Below, in pieces: positions 16,267-25,393 of a DNA stretch of 32,221 bases. The notes under the pieces are model-generated. The model was given only the letters and a program-made list of their open reading frames with translations. It was not told the origin of the DNA and did not search any database. Position 1 is the first letter of the stretch. Every line of letters starts with the position of its first letter. A program made the position numbers and the translations under genes. Origin of the DNA: an uncultured Acidobacteriaceae bacterium (lineage in GTDB: Bacteria > Acidobacteriota > Terriglobia > Terriglobales > Acidobacteriaceae); assembly GCA_903828675.1 (NCBI GenBank), contig CAIKND010000112.1, forward strand, positions 1 through 32,221. Reading direction: 5' to 3'.

Positions 16267-17295
16267 ATGACGCTGGGCGAACTGGTGGAACAACTGGGCG
16301 GCACGCAGGTGCAGGGCAGTCCTGAAATCGAACTTGCCGGCGTCCAGACTACGGGCGCGGCCAACGGATTGGACCTGGTATTTGCGGAGGATAGGGCTTC
16401 TGCCGTTACTGCCCTGGCTGGGGCTGCCGGCGCAGTGGTGCTCAAGGCGGGATGCGTCGAAGCCTACGCTTCCAATCACGCCGTGGGTGTCGTGGAAGCG
16501 GACCAGCCGCGCTTGTGGTTTGCGCGCGCCGCCAAGCTTTTAAAGCCGGAGGTGGAGCCCGCCGGAGTCCATCCGACCGCCGTGATCGGTGCGCTGGTTG
16601 AACTCGGGTTTGACGTGACCATCGGCGCTGGCGCGGTGATCGGGGAGTGCGCCACGATTGGCGCCGGCACGCGCATCGAGGCAGGGGCGGTGATCGGCCC
16701 CTATGTGAGCATCGGCGAGAATTGCCGCATCTACCCGCGCGCCACCCTCTATCGCGGAACCAGCCTGGGAGACAGAGTGGTCGTTCATGCCGGCGCGGTG
16801 CTGGGCGCGGACGGGTTTGGCTATGTGCGCGACAAAACTACGGGGGCATATACGCAGTTTCCGCAGCAGGGGACCCTGGTGATCGAAGACGACGTGGAGA
16901 TTGGCGCCAACTCGACCATCGACCGCGGCGCGCTGCGCCGGACAAGAATCGGCAGGGGAACCAAGATCGACAACCTCATCCACGTAGGCCACAACTGCGA
17001 CATCGGCGAAGACGTAATTCTGGTGGCGCTTACCGGAATCTCCGGCTCCTCAACCGTGGGTAATGGCGCCGTGATCGCCGGGCAGGTGGGGATTGGCGAT
17101 CATGCGCACATAGGCCCCGGCGTGATTCTGGGCGGGCAGGCGGGCGTGTTCAGCGGCGCGACGGTCACGAATGAGGGCCTGAAGCCGGGAAGCGTGCTGT
17201 TTGGCACCCCGGCCCGACCGCTCAGGCAAGTGCTGCGCGAACAGGCGGTGCTGGCACGGCTGGCGAAGAAGCAGAGAACAGTAAACAAGGATTAG
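16267..17295 (+). CDS. lpxD: UDP-3-O-acylglucosamine N-acyltransferase
   Basis: The third step of lipid A synthesis: transfer of a hydroxyacyl chain from ACP to the amino group of UDP-3-O-acylglucosamine. The 342-residue protein has the N-terminal uridine-binding domain (about 1-100, GVQTTGAANGLDLVFAED), then a left-handed hexapeptide-repeat helix (about 105-310) and a C-terminal helix. The catalytic His is H242 in HVGHNCDIG, and the second conserved His falls in IGDHAHIG. DRGALRRTRIGRGTKIDN is the family signature. An AAGGGAGAG Shine-Dalgarno precedes the ATG. It follows the acyltransferase gene and is followed after 5 bp by the P-loop gene, so the three probably form one transcript. Confidence 0.95.
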   Translation: MTLGELVEQLGGTQVQGSPEIELAGVQTTGAANGLDLVFAEDRASAVTALAGAAGAVVLKAGCVEAYASNHAVGVVEADQPRLWFARAAKLLKPEVEPAGVHPTAVIGALVELGFDVTIGAGAVIGECATIGAGTRIEAGAVIGPYVSIGENCRIYPRATLYRGTSLGDRVVVHAGAVLGADGFGYVRDKTTGAYTQFPQQGTLVIEDDVEIGANSTIDRGALRRTRIGRGTKIDNLIHVGHNCDIGEDVILVALTGISGSSTVGNGAVIAGQVGIGDHAHIGPGVILGGQAGVFSGATVTNEGLKPGSVLFGTPARPLRQVLREQAVLARLAKKQRTVNKD

Positions 17296-17300
17296 CGCTG

Positions 17301-17879
17301 TTGGCGATCATAGTCGTAGGCGGCAGCAATCGGGGCGTGGGCAAGACCGCGCTGGTCTGCGGACTGATCACCGCGCTGCCGGAGTTTGCCTGGACAGCCG
17401 TCAAAATCACCAGCCACAACCACGGTGTTACTCAACCCCTCTGGGAGGAAACAACCCCGGGGCAGGGAACGGACACTGCGCGCTATCTGGCCGCAGGTGC
17501 CCAGCGCGCGTTCCTTGCCACACCGGCCCTGCATGATGATTCTCCTGTTCCAGATTTTCCTCAGCTGCTCGCTGAGCTTTGGTCAAAGCTGGGGCCGGGC
17601 GCACATGTCCTGTTTGAGTCGAATCGGATTGCGCAATCTCTGAAGCCTGATCTTTGCCTGCTGGTTCACGGAGGTCTGGCCTGGCACAAGGCTTCGTTCA
17701 GTATTGCCCTTCCCCATGGGGATGCAATGGTGGCCCTTTCCGATGCGGATGGAATGATTGTTGGGGGCGAGCAGTCGAAGCCGATCTTCCATCTCGCCTC
17801 ACTGGGGCGGATTTCACCGCAAATGCAAGCCTGGCTGCGCCGCGGGCTCGGAGGGCATCCTGAAGTGCAGAACCCATGA
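17301..17879 (+). CDS. MobB-like P-loop NTPase
   Basis: A 192-residue protein with a Walker A GGSNRGVGKTAL (K15) at the N-terminus, then VKITSHNHG and GTDTARYLAAGA, which match the layout of MobB (molybdopterin-guanine dinucleotide synthesis): a nucleotide-binding loop, a strand with KxTxH, and DTARxxAAGA. The C-terminal half (HVLFESNRIAQ, then LKPDLCLLVHGG) also fits that fold. No other molybdenum cofactor gene is in the window, so the biological role is open. The start is TTG at 17301, 5 bp after lpxD, with AAGG about 10 nt upstream. The tight spacing implies co-transcription with lpxD, but a lipid A function has not been shown to my knowledge. Confidence 0.7.
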   Translation: MAIIVVGGSNRGVGKTALVCGLITALPEFAWTAVKITSHNHGVTQPLWEETTPGQGTDTARYLAAGAQRAFLATPALHDDSPVPDFPQLLAELWSKLGPGAHVLFESNRIAQSLKPDLCLLVHGGLAWHKASFSIALPHGDAMVALSDADGMIVGGEQSKPIFHLASLGRISPQMQAWLRRGLGGHPEVQNP

Positions 17880-17954
17880 AGCGATAGACGGCGATTTAGG
17901 CTCTCTTGACGAAATCAGTGTGAGCATCTATATCCTCATCCATTGTGAGGGATC

Positions 17955-18980
17955 ATGGAGCGGAGAGATTTTCTGAAGACGGCGACGGCGGCGGCGGGCG
18001 CGGCTGCTACTGAGCAACTGTTGACGCCTATGCTGAAAGGCGCTGAAGTGTCCGCGGCGGGCGATCGACCAAAGGCTGAGATACCCAAACGCATCCTGGG
18101 CAGCACCGGCGAGCGTATCTCCGCTATCGGGCTTGGCGGCTACCACCTGGGCAGGCCGGGGTTGCAGGAGCAGGAAGCCATTCAACTGGTTCGGCAGGCG
18201 ATCGACCGCGGCATCACGTTCATGGACAACTGCTGGGATTACAACGGCGGCGTGAGCGAGCTGCGCATGGGCAAGGCGCTCGCGGGCGGGTACCGCAACA
18301 AGACCTTCCTGATGACCAAGATCGATGGCCGCACCAAAGCCGAAGCGGCTCGGCAGATTGACAAGTCGCTCGAACGGCTCGGGACCGATCGCGTCGACCT
18401 GATGCAGTTTCACGAGGTGATTCGGCTGGAAGATCCTGACCGCATTTTTGCGGAGGGCGGCGCGATGGAGGCCATGCTGGAGGCAAAGAAAGCGGGCAAG
18501 CTGCGCTACATCGGCTTTACCGGGCACAAGGATCCATACGTCCTGCTGCGCATGCTGGAATTTGCGCGCAAGCGTCAGTTTCATTTCGATGCCGTGCAGA
18601 TGCCGCTCAATGTGATGGATGAGCATTTCCGCAGCTTTGCGCATGATGTTTTGCCGGCTCTTCTGCACCAGAATATCGGCGTTCTGGGCATGAAAGCATT
18701 CGGGGATCACTACATTGTGGATAGCAAGACGGTAACGCCGATCGAATGCCTGCACTATTGCCTGAACCTGCCGGTCTCCACGCAGATTACGGGAATTGAC
18801 AGCCAGGCGGTTCTCGACCAGGCAGTGGAAGCGGCGCATACATTTCGGCCCCTTTCTTCGGCTCAACTTGCCGGCCTGTTGAAGCGCAGCCGCGCGGCCG
18901 GACTGGAAGGCCGCTTCGAGCTGTACAAAACGACCAGCAATTTTGATGGGACCGCGCACAATCCGCACTGGCTCGGCTGA
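17955..18980 (+). CDS. Tat-exported aldo/keto reductase
   Basis: A 341-residue NAD(P)H-dependent oxidoreductase of the aldo/keto reductase superfamily. The twin-arginine signal ERRDFLK followed by an Ala-rich hydrophobic stretch (residues 2-20) indicates export as a folded protein. The catalytic tetrad is present: D91, Y96, K122 and H153 (DNCWDY, MTKIDG, MQFHEV). The barrel includes GLGGYHLG near 60-66 and YIGFTGHKDP later. A short C-terminal extension after about residue 300 is not part of the barrel. A GAGGG Shine-Dalgarno precedes the ATG. The substrate is unknown; periplasmic reductases with this signal are common in Acidobacteriota and Planctomycetes. Confidence 0.88.
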   Translation: MERRDFLKTATAAAGAAATEQLLTPMLKGAEVSAAGDRPKAEIPKRILGSTGERISAIGLGGYHLGRPGLQEQEAIQLVRQAIDRGITFMDNCWDYNGGVSELRMGKALAGGYRNKTFLMTKIDGRTKAEAARQIDKSLERLGTDRVDLMQFHEVIRLEDPDRIFAEGGAMEAMLEAKKAGKLRYIGFTGHKDPYVLLRMLEFARKRQFHFDAVQMPLNVMDEHFRSFAHDVLPALLHQNIGVLGMKAFGDHYIVDSKTVTPIECLHYCLNLPVSTQITGIDSQAVLDQAVEAAHTFRPLSSAQLAGLLKRSRAAGLEGRFELYKTTSNFDGTAHNPHWLG

Positions 18981-18984
18981 CGCC

Positions 18985-19022
18985 CACTCTCGATGCCGAT
19001 CATGCGGGCGGGGTCGAGAGTG
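18985..19022. terminator. Possible bidirectional terminator between convergent genes
   Basis: CACTCTCGA (18985-18993) and TCGAGAGTG (19014-19022) form a 9-bp inverted pair with a 20-nt loop between two convergent stop codons. There is no T run, and the right arm lies in the last codons of the FliB-like gene, so this is tentative. Confidence 0.3.
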
Positions 19023-20439
19023 AGGGCCTTGGGACGTTGATCGCTGGAGGAATAGCCGCCGGCGAGCCCGGTCTTGCATTCCTGAGCAGGATTGCTAGCC
19101 CTCGCGCGCCATTCATCTGGCTCTCTACAAGCAATCCGTGAGCCATATTCAGGAACTCCGGGTGGTGTTCGAAGTGCTTGGCCGCTGACTGTACCGTGTG
19201 CACTACATGCGCGGCTGAAAACGCCGGGCCGTGGAATCCTGCCACACCGATCAGCAGTCCCTTGACCAATGCAAACTGTGCCGTCAGCAGCGCAGACTCG
19301 CGCGCCATTTGGGGCTGCGCTCCAGCCTTCATTCCATCACGGCCAAAAGGAAAGCGGCAACGAACCATGGTGTTGATCAGGTAGTTCTCCACGATGTGAG
19401 GATGGCGGCGAAAGAACGGCTCGTAAGAAGAATCGTGGGCGACTGTGTATTGAGCTGTCAGGCTTTCGATGGTTGCCCCGGGGCCGTTTCCAATGCCGGC
19501 CGTAAAAGCCTGGATGCACTCAGCGAAACGCGGGCGCACGTTGGAGCGGTGCAGCAGCAATCCCGCCAACCGAAGCACCACGTCCAACTGGGCCTCGCGG
19601 TCGAGAGGTAGCGTGTCCATGGCGGCTCGCAACGCGCCGGAGGCTACAGTGGCTTCAAAATCGACGAGAAACTCGGCAGTGCTGCGTTTCAACTCGCCCC
19701 GCGCAATGGAGTCCAGACGCCGGCAAAGAATGTCGAGAAGGAAGAGGCGCTGCCAGACCGGGCAGAGACGATTGAGCACCAACGACCCCACGACGGCGCG
19801 AATCTGCCAGAAGTCTGGCGGTAGCGGGCTTTCGCGCTTATCGGCGCTGTCGCGGCTCACAGTCTCGCCGGCCTTATTCTTCATTGCAGACCCGCGTGTG
19901 CCCACCAGCTTTGACCCGAGCAGGTCAGGCGTAAGCAGGACCAGGCGCGCTGCCTCAGGGCAACTGAGCGCCAGGGCGGTCTCTTTCAAGCCGCTGCTCG
20001 AGTGTGTAATGCGCGGATATGTCGAGCAGGCATCGGACAGCAGTCCCTCGCCAAGTTCGGCGTGGATGCGGCACAGCCGGTCGCTGGTGAGCAGAGGGCA
20101 CTGGTTTTGGCCGTCCATTCTGATCTGCGCGAACTCGCCGGCATGCGCGGGCTCTGCTCCGGCGGCCATGGCAGCGCCTTGCGGCTTGCGTTCCACAGCT
20201 TCATCCATGAGGGCGCGCAATGGGCTCGGGGGCAACTCCTGATATTTCTCGTAGGTGACCAGATCGACGGGCACGTTCCATCCTTGGCAGCAAGAGTCTT
20301 CGCAGGCTGAACCAACGCAGCGGAAAGAGTCAGCGTATGCGGGGTGGATGGGCGGGGTTCGCAGCAATCGACGCTCCGGGCAGCGGGGTAGCGCAAGTCT
20401 GCTGCATCCTGGGATGAGTTGCGCCCAGAATGGAAGCAT
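19000..20439 (-). CDS. fliB: FliB-like lysine N-methylase
   Basis: A 479-residue protein of the FliB family, named for methylation of flagellin lysines in Salmonella. The defining N-terminal block PAYADSFRCVGSACEDSCCQGW has the Cys cluster C41, C46, C50, C51; a second group follows near 115-140 (CPLL, LCRIHAELGEG, DACSTYPR). The cluster is thought to bind a metal or Fe-S centre. The C-terminal two thirds are helical with ENYLINTMVRCRFPFG. The annotated ATG leaves about 33 residues before the family block; a TTG at 20367 would give a more typical start. No flagellar gene is in the window, so the target protein is uncertain. It lies downstream of xseB on the same strand, 81 bp apart. Confidence 0.82.
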   Translation of the reverse strand: MLPFWAQLIPGCSRLALPRCPERRLLRTPPIHPAYADSFRCVGSACEDSCCQGWNVPVDLVTYEKYQELPPSPLRALMDEAVERKPQGAAMAAGAEPAHAGEFAQIRMDGQNQCPLLTSDRLCRIHAELGEGLLSDACSTYPRITHSSSGLKETALALSCPEAARLVLLTPDLLGSKLVGTRGSAMKNKAGETVSRDSADKRESPLPPDFWQIRAVVGSLVLNRLCPVWQRLFLLDILCRRLDSIARGELKRSTAEFLVDFEATVASGALRAAMDTLPLDREAQLDVVLRLAGLLLHRSNVRPRFAECIQAFTAGIGNGPGATIESLTAQYTVAHDSSYEPFFRRHPHIVENYLINTMVRCRFPFGRDGMKAGAQPQMARESALLTAQFALVKGLLIGVAGFHGPAFSAAHVVHTVQSAAKHFEHHPEFLNMAHGLLVESQMNGARGLAILLRNARPGSPAAIPPAINVPRPSLSTPPA

Positions 20440-20520
20440 CCGGCGGACCGGCCTGAAGAGGAATCGGTTGGAAACTGCTCAGAATCGCAGATGTCGCCTG
20501 ATCTGCCTCGTTTCACCACC

Positions 20521-20748
20521 TCAGAGCGGCTTTTCCGTCAGGAAAGGCTCCGGCTTGAGCGAGCCGTCCCGTTGTTTCACCAGCATCTGCACCTTGCCCT
20601 CGGCCGAGTCCAGTTCCTGCTTGCAAGCCGCGGAGAGTCCTACGCCTTCCTCAAAGAGCTTGAGGGACTCTTCGAGAGCAAGATCGCCCTTTTCCAGTTG
20701 ATCGACGATTGTTTCCAGCTTCTTGAGCGATTCTTCAAACGACGGCAT
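20521..20748 (-). CDS. xseB: Exodeoxyribonuclease VII small subunit
   Basis: A 75-residue protein with the XseB signature: [27 protein letters not shown] and [20 protein letters not shown]. The small subunits coat the XseA large subunit in the single-strand-specific exonuclease VII. Its length is normal for the family. Its ATG lies 5 nt after the stop of the upstream methyltransferase/reductase gene, with GGAG at the end of that gene as Shine-Dalgarno, so it is translated from the same mRNA. xseA is not in the window. Confidence 0.93.
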   Translation of the reverse strand: MPSFEESLKKLETIVDQLEKGDLALEESLKLFEEGVGLSAACKQELDSAEGKVQMLVKQRDGSLKPEPFLTEKPL

Positions 20749-20753
20749 AGCAG

Positions 20754-22628
20754 TTACTCCATAGGGTTGGTGCCCTGAGGCAGGACGCTGGCGATGACCT
20801 CTGCGGCCACGTTGTACCGGCCGAAGGGCGCGCTCACCTGAACGCCTTGAACAAACGGGCGCACGGCCTCGAGCATCTCCTGCGCGATCTGGATTCCTTC
20901 GCGTCGCGCTGCATCCGGTGTATCGGCCTGGGCCATGCGCAGCATAATCTCCTCGGGCATGGAAACGCGCAGATCGTTCTTCATGAACTCGGCGTTGCGC
21001 AGACTGGTGAGCGGCCAGATGCCAGCGATGACGGGAATGCGATGATCCTTGATGCGCTCCAGGAAAATCTCCAGCAGGCGCAGGTCGAAGACCGGCTGGG
21101 TAATGGCGTATTCGGCGCCGGCTTCCACCTTGTAGGCGAAGCGGCGCAACTCGTTTTCGATATCGGGGACGCCGGGGTTGGCGGCTACGCCGATGCTGAA
21201 GTTGGTGCTGGCGCCGATGGAGTTTGCCCCGATGTCCAGGCCGTGGTTGAGGCGCTGAACGATGTTGACCAGACCGATGGAGTCTACGTCAAACACTGCG
21301 GTGGCATCGGGGTAGTTGCCCAGCTTGGGCGGATCACCGGTAAGGCACAGAATGTTGCGCAGGCCGATGGACGAGGCCCCCAGCAGATCCGACTGGATGG
21401 AGAGAATATTCCGGTCGCGGCAGGTGTAATGGAGAATCGTTTCAATGCCGGTGTGCTGTTGAATCTGGATGCAGAGGCTTTGCGCGCTCATGCGCGCCGA
21501 GGCGCGCGGCGAGTCGGGAACGTTGATGGCGTGCACGCCCAGCCTGGCCAGCAGCCCCGCGCCTTCAATCTCTTTGACGCAGTTGATGCCTTTGGGCGGC
21601 ACAATCTCAACCAGCGTGACGAATGTGCCTTTCGCGATAAGCGAACCGATCTTGGACCGTTCCCCAAGCGGCGCCGGAGGCGTCTCGGTGCAAAGCGCAG
21701 GAGCTGCGCCCGAACTGGTGACGCGCGCCTGCGCATCGATCGCCCGCATGGCGGAGCGCATGGCGCGAATGTGGTTGGGCGTGGTGCCGCAGCAGCCGCC
21801 CACGATCTGTACGCCCGCGGCGATGGCCTTGCGCGCGAAGCTGGCCATGTACTCCGGAGAGCAGAGGTAGATGTTGCGCCCCTCGACGGCCCTGGGCATG
21901 CCCGCGTTCGGCATGGCTGCCAGCGGCAGCGTGGTGGCCGGGCGCATGGCCTCGACGGCGGTGAGCACCGTGGTTGGGCCGGTAGAGCAGTTCACGCCGA
22001 TGGCTCCAGCCCCCCACTCGGTGAGCAGCGCCGCCGCCTGCTGAGGCGAGGAGCCGTCCAGGCAGTTGTTTTCGTCATCCACCGTCACCATGACCAGCAC
22101 CGGCAGGTCAGGGGCAATGGACTGCGCTGCCTGCAAAGCCACATGGGCTTCATTGAGCGCTGGCATGGTTTCGATGATCAGCATGTCCACGCCGCCGTCG
22201 GCCAGGATCTGTATCTGCTCGGAAAATGCCTCGCGGGCTTCATCCAGTCCGGTTTTTCCCAGCGGCTCCAGGCGCACGCCGAGGGGGCCAACCGAACCGG
22301 CCACCCAGGCTTCGCCCGCCTGCTTTTCTTTGAGATGCTCGACCGCCGCGCGGGCCAGGCGCACGCCGGCTTCGTTGATCTCTTTCACCTTGCCGGCCAG
22401 GCCGTGGCGGGCAAGACGGATGCGATTGGCCCCAAACGTGTTGGTTTCCACGATTTCGGCCCCGGCCTGGAGGTATTCCTCATGGACAGAGAGGATCAGC
22501 CCGGGGTCCGACAGGTTCAACTCGTCGTAACAGCGATTGATGAACACACCACGGGAGTAAAGCACGGTGCCCATGGCACCGTCGGCGAGCAAGGGGCGGT
22601 TGGCGAAGATATCGGCAAACTGGGTCAT
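20754..22628 (-). CDS. Bifunctional homocysteine S-methyltransferase / methylenetetrahydrofolate reductase
   Basis: A 624-residue fusion similar to B. subtilis YitJ. The N-terminal domain (about 1-290) is a homocysteine methyltransferase with [12 protein letters not shown] near the start and the three zinc-binding cysteines C214 (GVNCSTGP) and C279/C280 ([11 protein letters not shown]). After a linker, the C-terminal domain (about 335-610) is an FAD-dependent methylenetetrahydrofolate reductase with [13 protein letters not shown] and ITQPVFD. The fusion joins methyl-THF formation and methionine synthesis in one cytoplasmic protein. The ATG at 22628 starts the conserved domain within 15 residues. 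It heads the minus-strand group with xseB and fliB and is divergent from the lipoprotein gene. Confidence 0.93.
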   Translation of the reverse strand: MTQFADIFANRPLLADGAMGTVLYSRGVFINRCYDELNLSDPGLILSVHEEYLQAGAEIVETNTFGANRIRLARHGLAGKVKEINEAGVRLARAAVEHLKEKQAGEAWVAGSVGPLGVRLEPLGKTGLDEAREAFSEQIQILADGGVDMLIIETMPALNEAHVALQAAQSIAPDLPVLVMVTVDDENNCLDGSSPQQAAALLTEWGAGAIGVNCSTGPTTVLTAVEAMRPATTLPLAAMPNAGMPRAVEGRNIYLCSPEYMASFARKAIAAGVQIVGGCCGTTPNHIRAMRSAMRAIDAQARVTSSGAAPALCTETPPAPLGERSKIGSLIAKGTFVTLVEIVPPKGINCVKEIEGAGLLARLGVHAINVPDSPRASARMSAQSLCIQIQQHTGIETILHYTCRDRNILSIQSDLLGASSIGLRNILCLTGDPPKLGNYPDATAVFDVDSIGLVNIVQRLNHGLDIGANSIGASTNFSIGVAANPGVPDIENELRRFAYKVEAGAEYAITQPVFDLRLLEIFLERIKDHRIPVIAGIWPLTSLRNAEFMKNDLRVSMPEEIMLRMAQADTPDAARREGIQIAQEMLEAVRPFVQGVQVSAPFGRYNVAAEVIASVLPQGTNPME

Positions 22629-22849
22629 TCTCTTGTCATGCTAAGCCAGACCAGCCAGCCGCGCCAGAGCAGTGGGCGGCTTTGTTATACTTCGTTAGTC
22701 ATACGCTGGACACCAACAGGGGTCGGGACGCCGATTTTGCGGTCTTTTGGATGAGCCGGGACCCTGCTCAAACGAGTCTATAGGGCGAAGTGCCCTTGGA
22801 ATGCCATCATCCGCGGCCAACTCCGCGCTTTCGATCGAGGTAAGGGATT

Positions 22850-24343
22850 TTGAAGAAGAGAAGTCTTTGGATGAGCGCCGCAGCCGCCACGGTGGTTGCA
22901 GCCGCGCTGGCAGGTTGTGGTAGCACCACCTATTTCGCTGGCCGTCAGCTCCCGCCCAGCGGGTTGAAGAACCGTGTCGTGATTGCGATCCAGAACCCAA
23001 GTGCCTTTACCAAGGGTGCGCTGGAGATTGTCGACGCCTATTACGACATTCGTAGTGGCTATACAGGCCAGCCGGCATCGTTTTCCCTTTCCGGATTTGG
23101 TGGCGCCTTGCCCATCAGTATTCAGAGCATGCCGGAGGAACAAACGGCATACGTCTACGGCTCGGGCGACGGCAGCTTGACGATTGCCAATTACGGCGGC
23201 GAGAAGACCTCAGGCACCGTCTCGGGTTTGAACGGTCCCTCCTCGAGCATCTTTGCAACGCGCAATGGCACCTGGGTTTTCGCGGCCAACCAGCAAGCCC
23301 ATGTTCTTACCGTGGTGAATCAGGTTACCGGTGCGTCTTACCCGCTTAGCCTTCCCGGTGTTTACCGCGTCAGCGTGAATCCTGGCGGCTCGATGGCTAT
23401 TGCCTTCGTGCAGAACTCGAATTACGCCTACTATCCGCGCCAACTGACGTCCGCGCAGACTCTCAATTATTCCGGAGGGCCCAGCACCTGGCCCAAAGCC
23501 GCCATCGACTGTGAGCCGCAAAATGCTCCTGGCTGGTGCCTTTTCCAGGCTCAGAGCCCGGATCACCTTGACTCAACCGGCAACTACTACGGTGAACCGC
23601 TGACCTTCGACCGGCCGGTAAAGGCGGTCTTCTCCGCGGATGGCGGAACGGCGTACGTGCTGAACTGTGGACCCGAATGTGGTGGCTCCAAGTCCTCCAT
23701 TTCTCTGCTGCCGATCGCGCCAATGATCTTCACCCTCGGCCAGCCGTCAGGGTTGCTCCCCTGCAACTTGGCCCCGTGCTCCAATGCATTTGCCACGCCG
23801 ATTACCAACATTCTGGTTCCAGCCGGCGCCAGCAACGCTCTGGTCACCACCAACACAATGTACGTTGTGGGTCAGCACCAGATGCCCGATGGCTTGTTTG
23901 GCGGCTTTTTGACGGTACTGAATCTGACAACGAACACAATCGTTCCCTCAACCAGCGCCTCCCCGAACCCTGTTTCCATCAGCGATGGAGTGGCGGGTGC
24001 AACCAGCCGCATGCTGCAGGCCGACGACAATACGCTCTGGATCGGCATGACCAAATGCGACCGGGGCGAGCGCATCAACAGCGGCCTCGCTTATGGTTGC
24101 CTGACCATGTACAACACAAATACCGCCAAGGTCATGCTACTCGAGCCTTTCTCGGGCGATCTGACAGGTATAGCCGGGGTTACGGGCTTGCACAAAGTCT
24201 ATGTTGCCCAAGGCGGCCAAGTGTATATCTTCTCGACCGTGGACGGCCGAGCGATCGACAACCAGTACGTGACGGTTTCCGGCACAGCCTACGACGTGGC
24301 CTACATGGACGCCGTGACCGACGCCAACAATACCGTCTACTAG
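22850..24343 (+). CDS. Putative lipoprotein with beta-propeller-like repeats
   Basis: A 497-residue protein with a lipoprotein signal: basic KKRS, a hydrophobic Ala/Val stretch and the lipobox LAGC with C23. The mature part shows recurrent strands such as YVYGSGDGSLTIANYGG, WVFAANQQAHVLTVVN and KVYVAQGGQVYIFSTVDGRAID, with the spacing and Gly/Asp turns of YVTN/YncE-like seven-bladed propellers. Several Cys residues sit mid-protein (ECGGS, NLAPCS). The start is TTG at 22850 with AAGGGA upstream. It is followed after 4 bp by bshB1, so the two share an mRNA. It is probably attached to the outer or inner membrane facing the periplasm; its ligand or partner is unknown. Confidence 0.8.
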   Translation: MKKRSLWMSAAAATVVAAALAGCGSTTYFAGRQLPPSGLKNRVVIAIQNPSAFTKGALEIVDAYYDIRSGYTGQPASFSLSGFGGALPISIQSMPEEQTAYVYGSGDGSLTIANYGGEKTSGTVSGLNGPSSSIFATRNGTWVFAANQQAHVLTVVNQVTGASYPLSLPGVYRVSVNPGGSMAIAFVQNSNYAYYPRQLTSAQTLNYSGGPSTWPKAAIDCEPQNAPGWCLFQAQSPDHLDSTGNYYGEPLTFDRPVKAVFSADGGTAYVLNCGPECGGSKSSISLLPIAPMIFTLGQPSGLLPCNLAPCSNAFATPITNILVPAGASNALVTTNTMYVVGQHQMPDGLFGGFLTVLNLTTNTIVPSTSASPNPVSISDGVAGATSRMLQADDNTLWIGMTKCDRGERINSGLAYGCLTMYNTNTAKVMLLEPFSGDLTGIAGVTGLHKVYVAQGGQVYIFSTVDGRAIDNQYVTVSGTAYDVAYMDAVTDANNTVY

Positions 24344-24347
24344 CGCT

Positions 24348-25079
24348 ATGACCACCGAGGCTGCCGACTTCGTAGCCGATGTTCTAGCCATCGCAGCCCA
24401 CCGCGACGACGTGGAGCAAACCTGCGGCGGCACCTTGTTGCGCATGGCGGCACGTGGCCTGCGCACCGCCATTCTCGATCTGACCCAGGGCGAGGCCGGA
24501 ACCCGCGGCAGCGCTGAAGAACGCGCCCAGGAGGCTGCGCAAGCAGCCCGCCTGCTGGGAGTCGGTTACAGGCAGGCGCTCAGTCTGCCCGACGGCGCGG
24601 TCCAAAACACCCTGGAGAACCGCATCGAAATAGCCCGCGTCCTGCGCCAGTTGCGCCCGCGGGTTGTGATCCTCCCCTACTGGCAGGCGCGCCACCCGGA
24701 CCACGCCACCACCGGCGTCCTCGGCTACGACGCGTGTTTTCTCTCCGGCCTGGCCAAGGTGGAAACCGGACTGCCGCCGCACCGCCCCTTCAAGATCGTC
24801 TATGCCAGCCTTTATGCGGACGTGCGTCCGAGTTTCATCGTGGACATCACGCCCTTCATCGAGCAGCGTCTCGCGGCGCTCATGGCCTACCGTTCGCAGT
24901 ATGCGAACCAGGCGGCTGGCGGCGGTCTGTTTGTCCCGGAAGAAGAGATTCGCGAGCGCACCTTTGCCGAGGCGCGCCATTACGGCTTGCTGGCCGGGGT
25001 GCGCTACGGCGAGCCGTTCGTGCAAAAAGAAGTGGGTCTGGTGGACGATCTGACGTTAGTGCCCGTGCAATCGATCTAA
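24348..25079 (+). CDS. bshB1: Bacillithiol biosynthesis deacetylase BshB1
   Basis: A 243-residue LmbE/PIG-L-family zinc hydrolase that removes acetyl from GlcNAc-malate in bacillithiol synthesis. The metal-binding motif reads AHRDDVE (H18, D21), where the family consensus is AHPDDxE; the third ligand is in RHPDH (H116-H119). Also typical are DLTQGEAGTRGSAEER near 43-58 and the C-terminal AEARHYGLLAGVRYGEPF. Length and order match BshB1 rather than MshB. The ATG at 24348 follows the lipoprotein stop by 4 bp. bshA and bshC are not in the window. Bacillithiol would be the main low-molecular-weight thiol, fitting the redox gene nearby at 25963, though a link is only inferred. Confidence 0.88.
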   Translation: MTTEAADFVADVLAIAAHRDDVEQTCGGTLLRMAARGLRTAILDLTQGEAGTRGSAEERAQEAAQAARLLGVGYRQALSLPDGAVQNTLENRIEIARVLRQLRPRVVILPYWQARHPDHATTGVLGYDACFLSGLAKVETGLPPHRPFKIVYASLYADVRPSFIVDITPFIEQRLAALMAYRSQYANQAAGGGLFVPEEEIRERTFAEARHYGLLAGVRYGEPFVQKEVGLVDDLTLVPVQSI

Positions 25080-25114
25080 GGAGCCTCTGCTTAATTAGAT
25101 GTTTTGAAAGGGCG
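25080..25114 (+). repeat. IS5-like terminal repeat, copy 1
   Basis: Begins GGAGCCTCTGCTTAATT and continues ATGTTTTGAAAGGGC, matching the copy at 31990 at most positions. It directly follows CTAA (25076-25079), which fits the YTAR target preferred by IS5-family elements and also contains the bshB1 stop codon. Confidence 0.5.
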
Positions 25115-25175
25115 CGGCTTCAGAGCCTGCACTGAGCGAAGTCTAAGTGTGCCGCAAATGCCGCAAAATAAAAGA

Positions 25176-25351
25176 GGGCTTTACAGGCTGCGGAAAAACT
25201 CCTTGCTCAAAGGAAACTGGCGAGCTTTGTAACAGGGCAGGACTTCAGTCGGGCCGCGAACCGCTGAAAAGAAACGTGGGCTTTAGCCCCTGCTGCATTT
25301 CAATCAGGCATCGACTCAAATTCAAGCCTTTTTCCGCAGCCTGCTTAGCCC
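25176..25351. repeat. Intergenic element with inverted arms
   Basis: CAGGCTGCGGAAAAA (25184-25198) and its exact complement (25329-25343) bound about 160 bp; imperfect pairing extends to GGGCT (25176) and AGCCC (25347-25351). It contains no coding potential and lies between two genes, as expected of a dispersed non-coding repeat. Together with the repeat at 25080 it fills almost the whole 314-bp gap between bshB1 and the permease. Confidence 0.55.
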
Positions 25352-25393
25352 CTGAGGGAACGCTCCTCCCTCTAAACCATCAGGGAAAATGCT

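Noticed and set aside
17928..19079. 383-codon open frame on the minus strand
   Set aside because: It is antisense to the aldo/keto reductase with its complete catalytic tetrad; the frame is rich in Arg, His and Gln as expected of a shadow.
20847..22754. 635-codon open frame on the plus strand
   Set aside because: It is the complement of the methyltransferase/reductase gene, whose domains and zinc cysteines are unmistakable.
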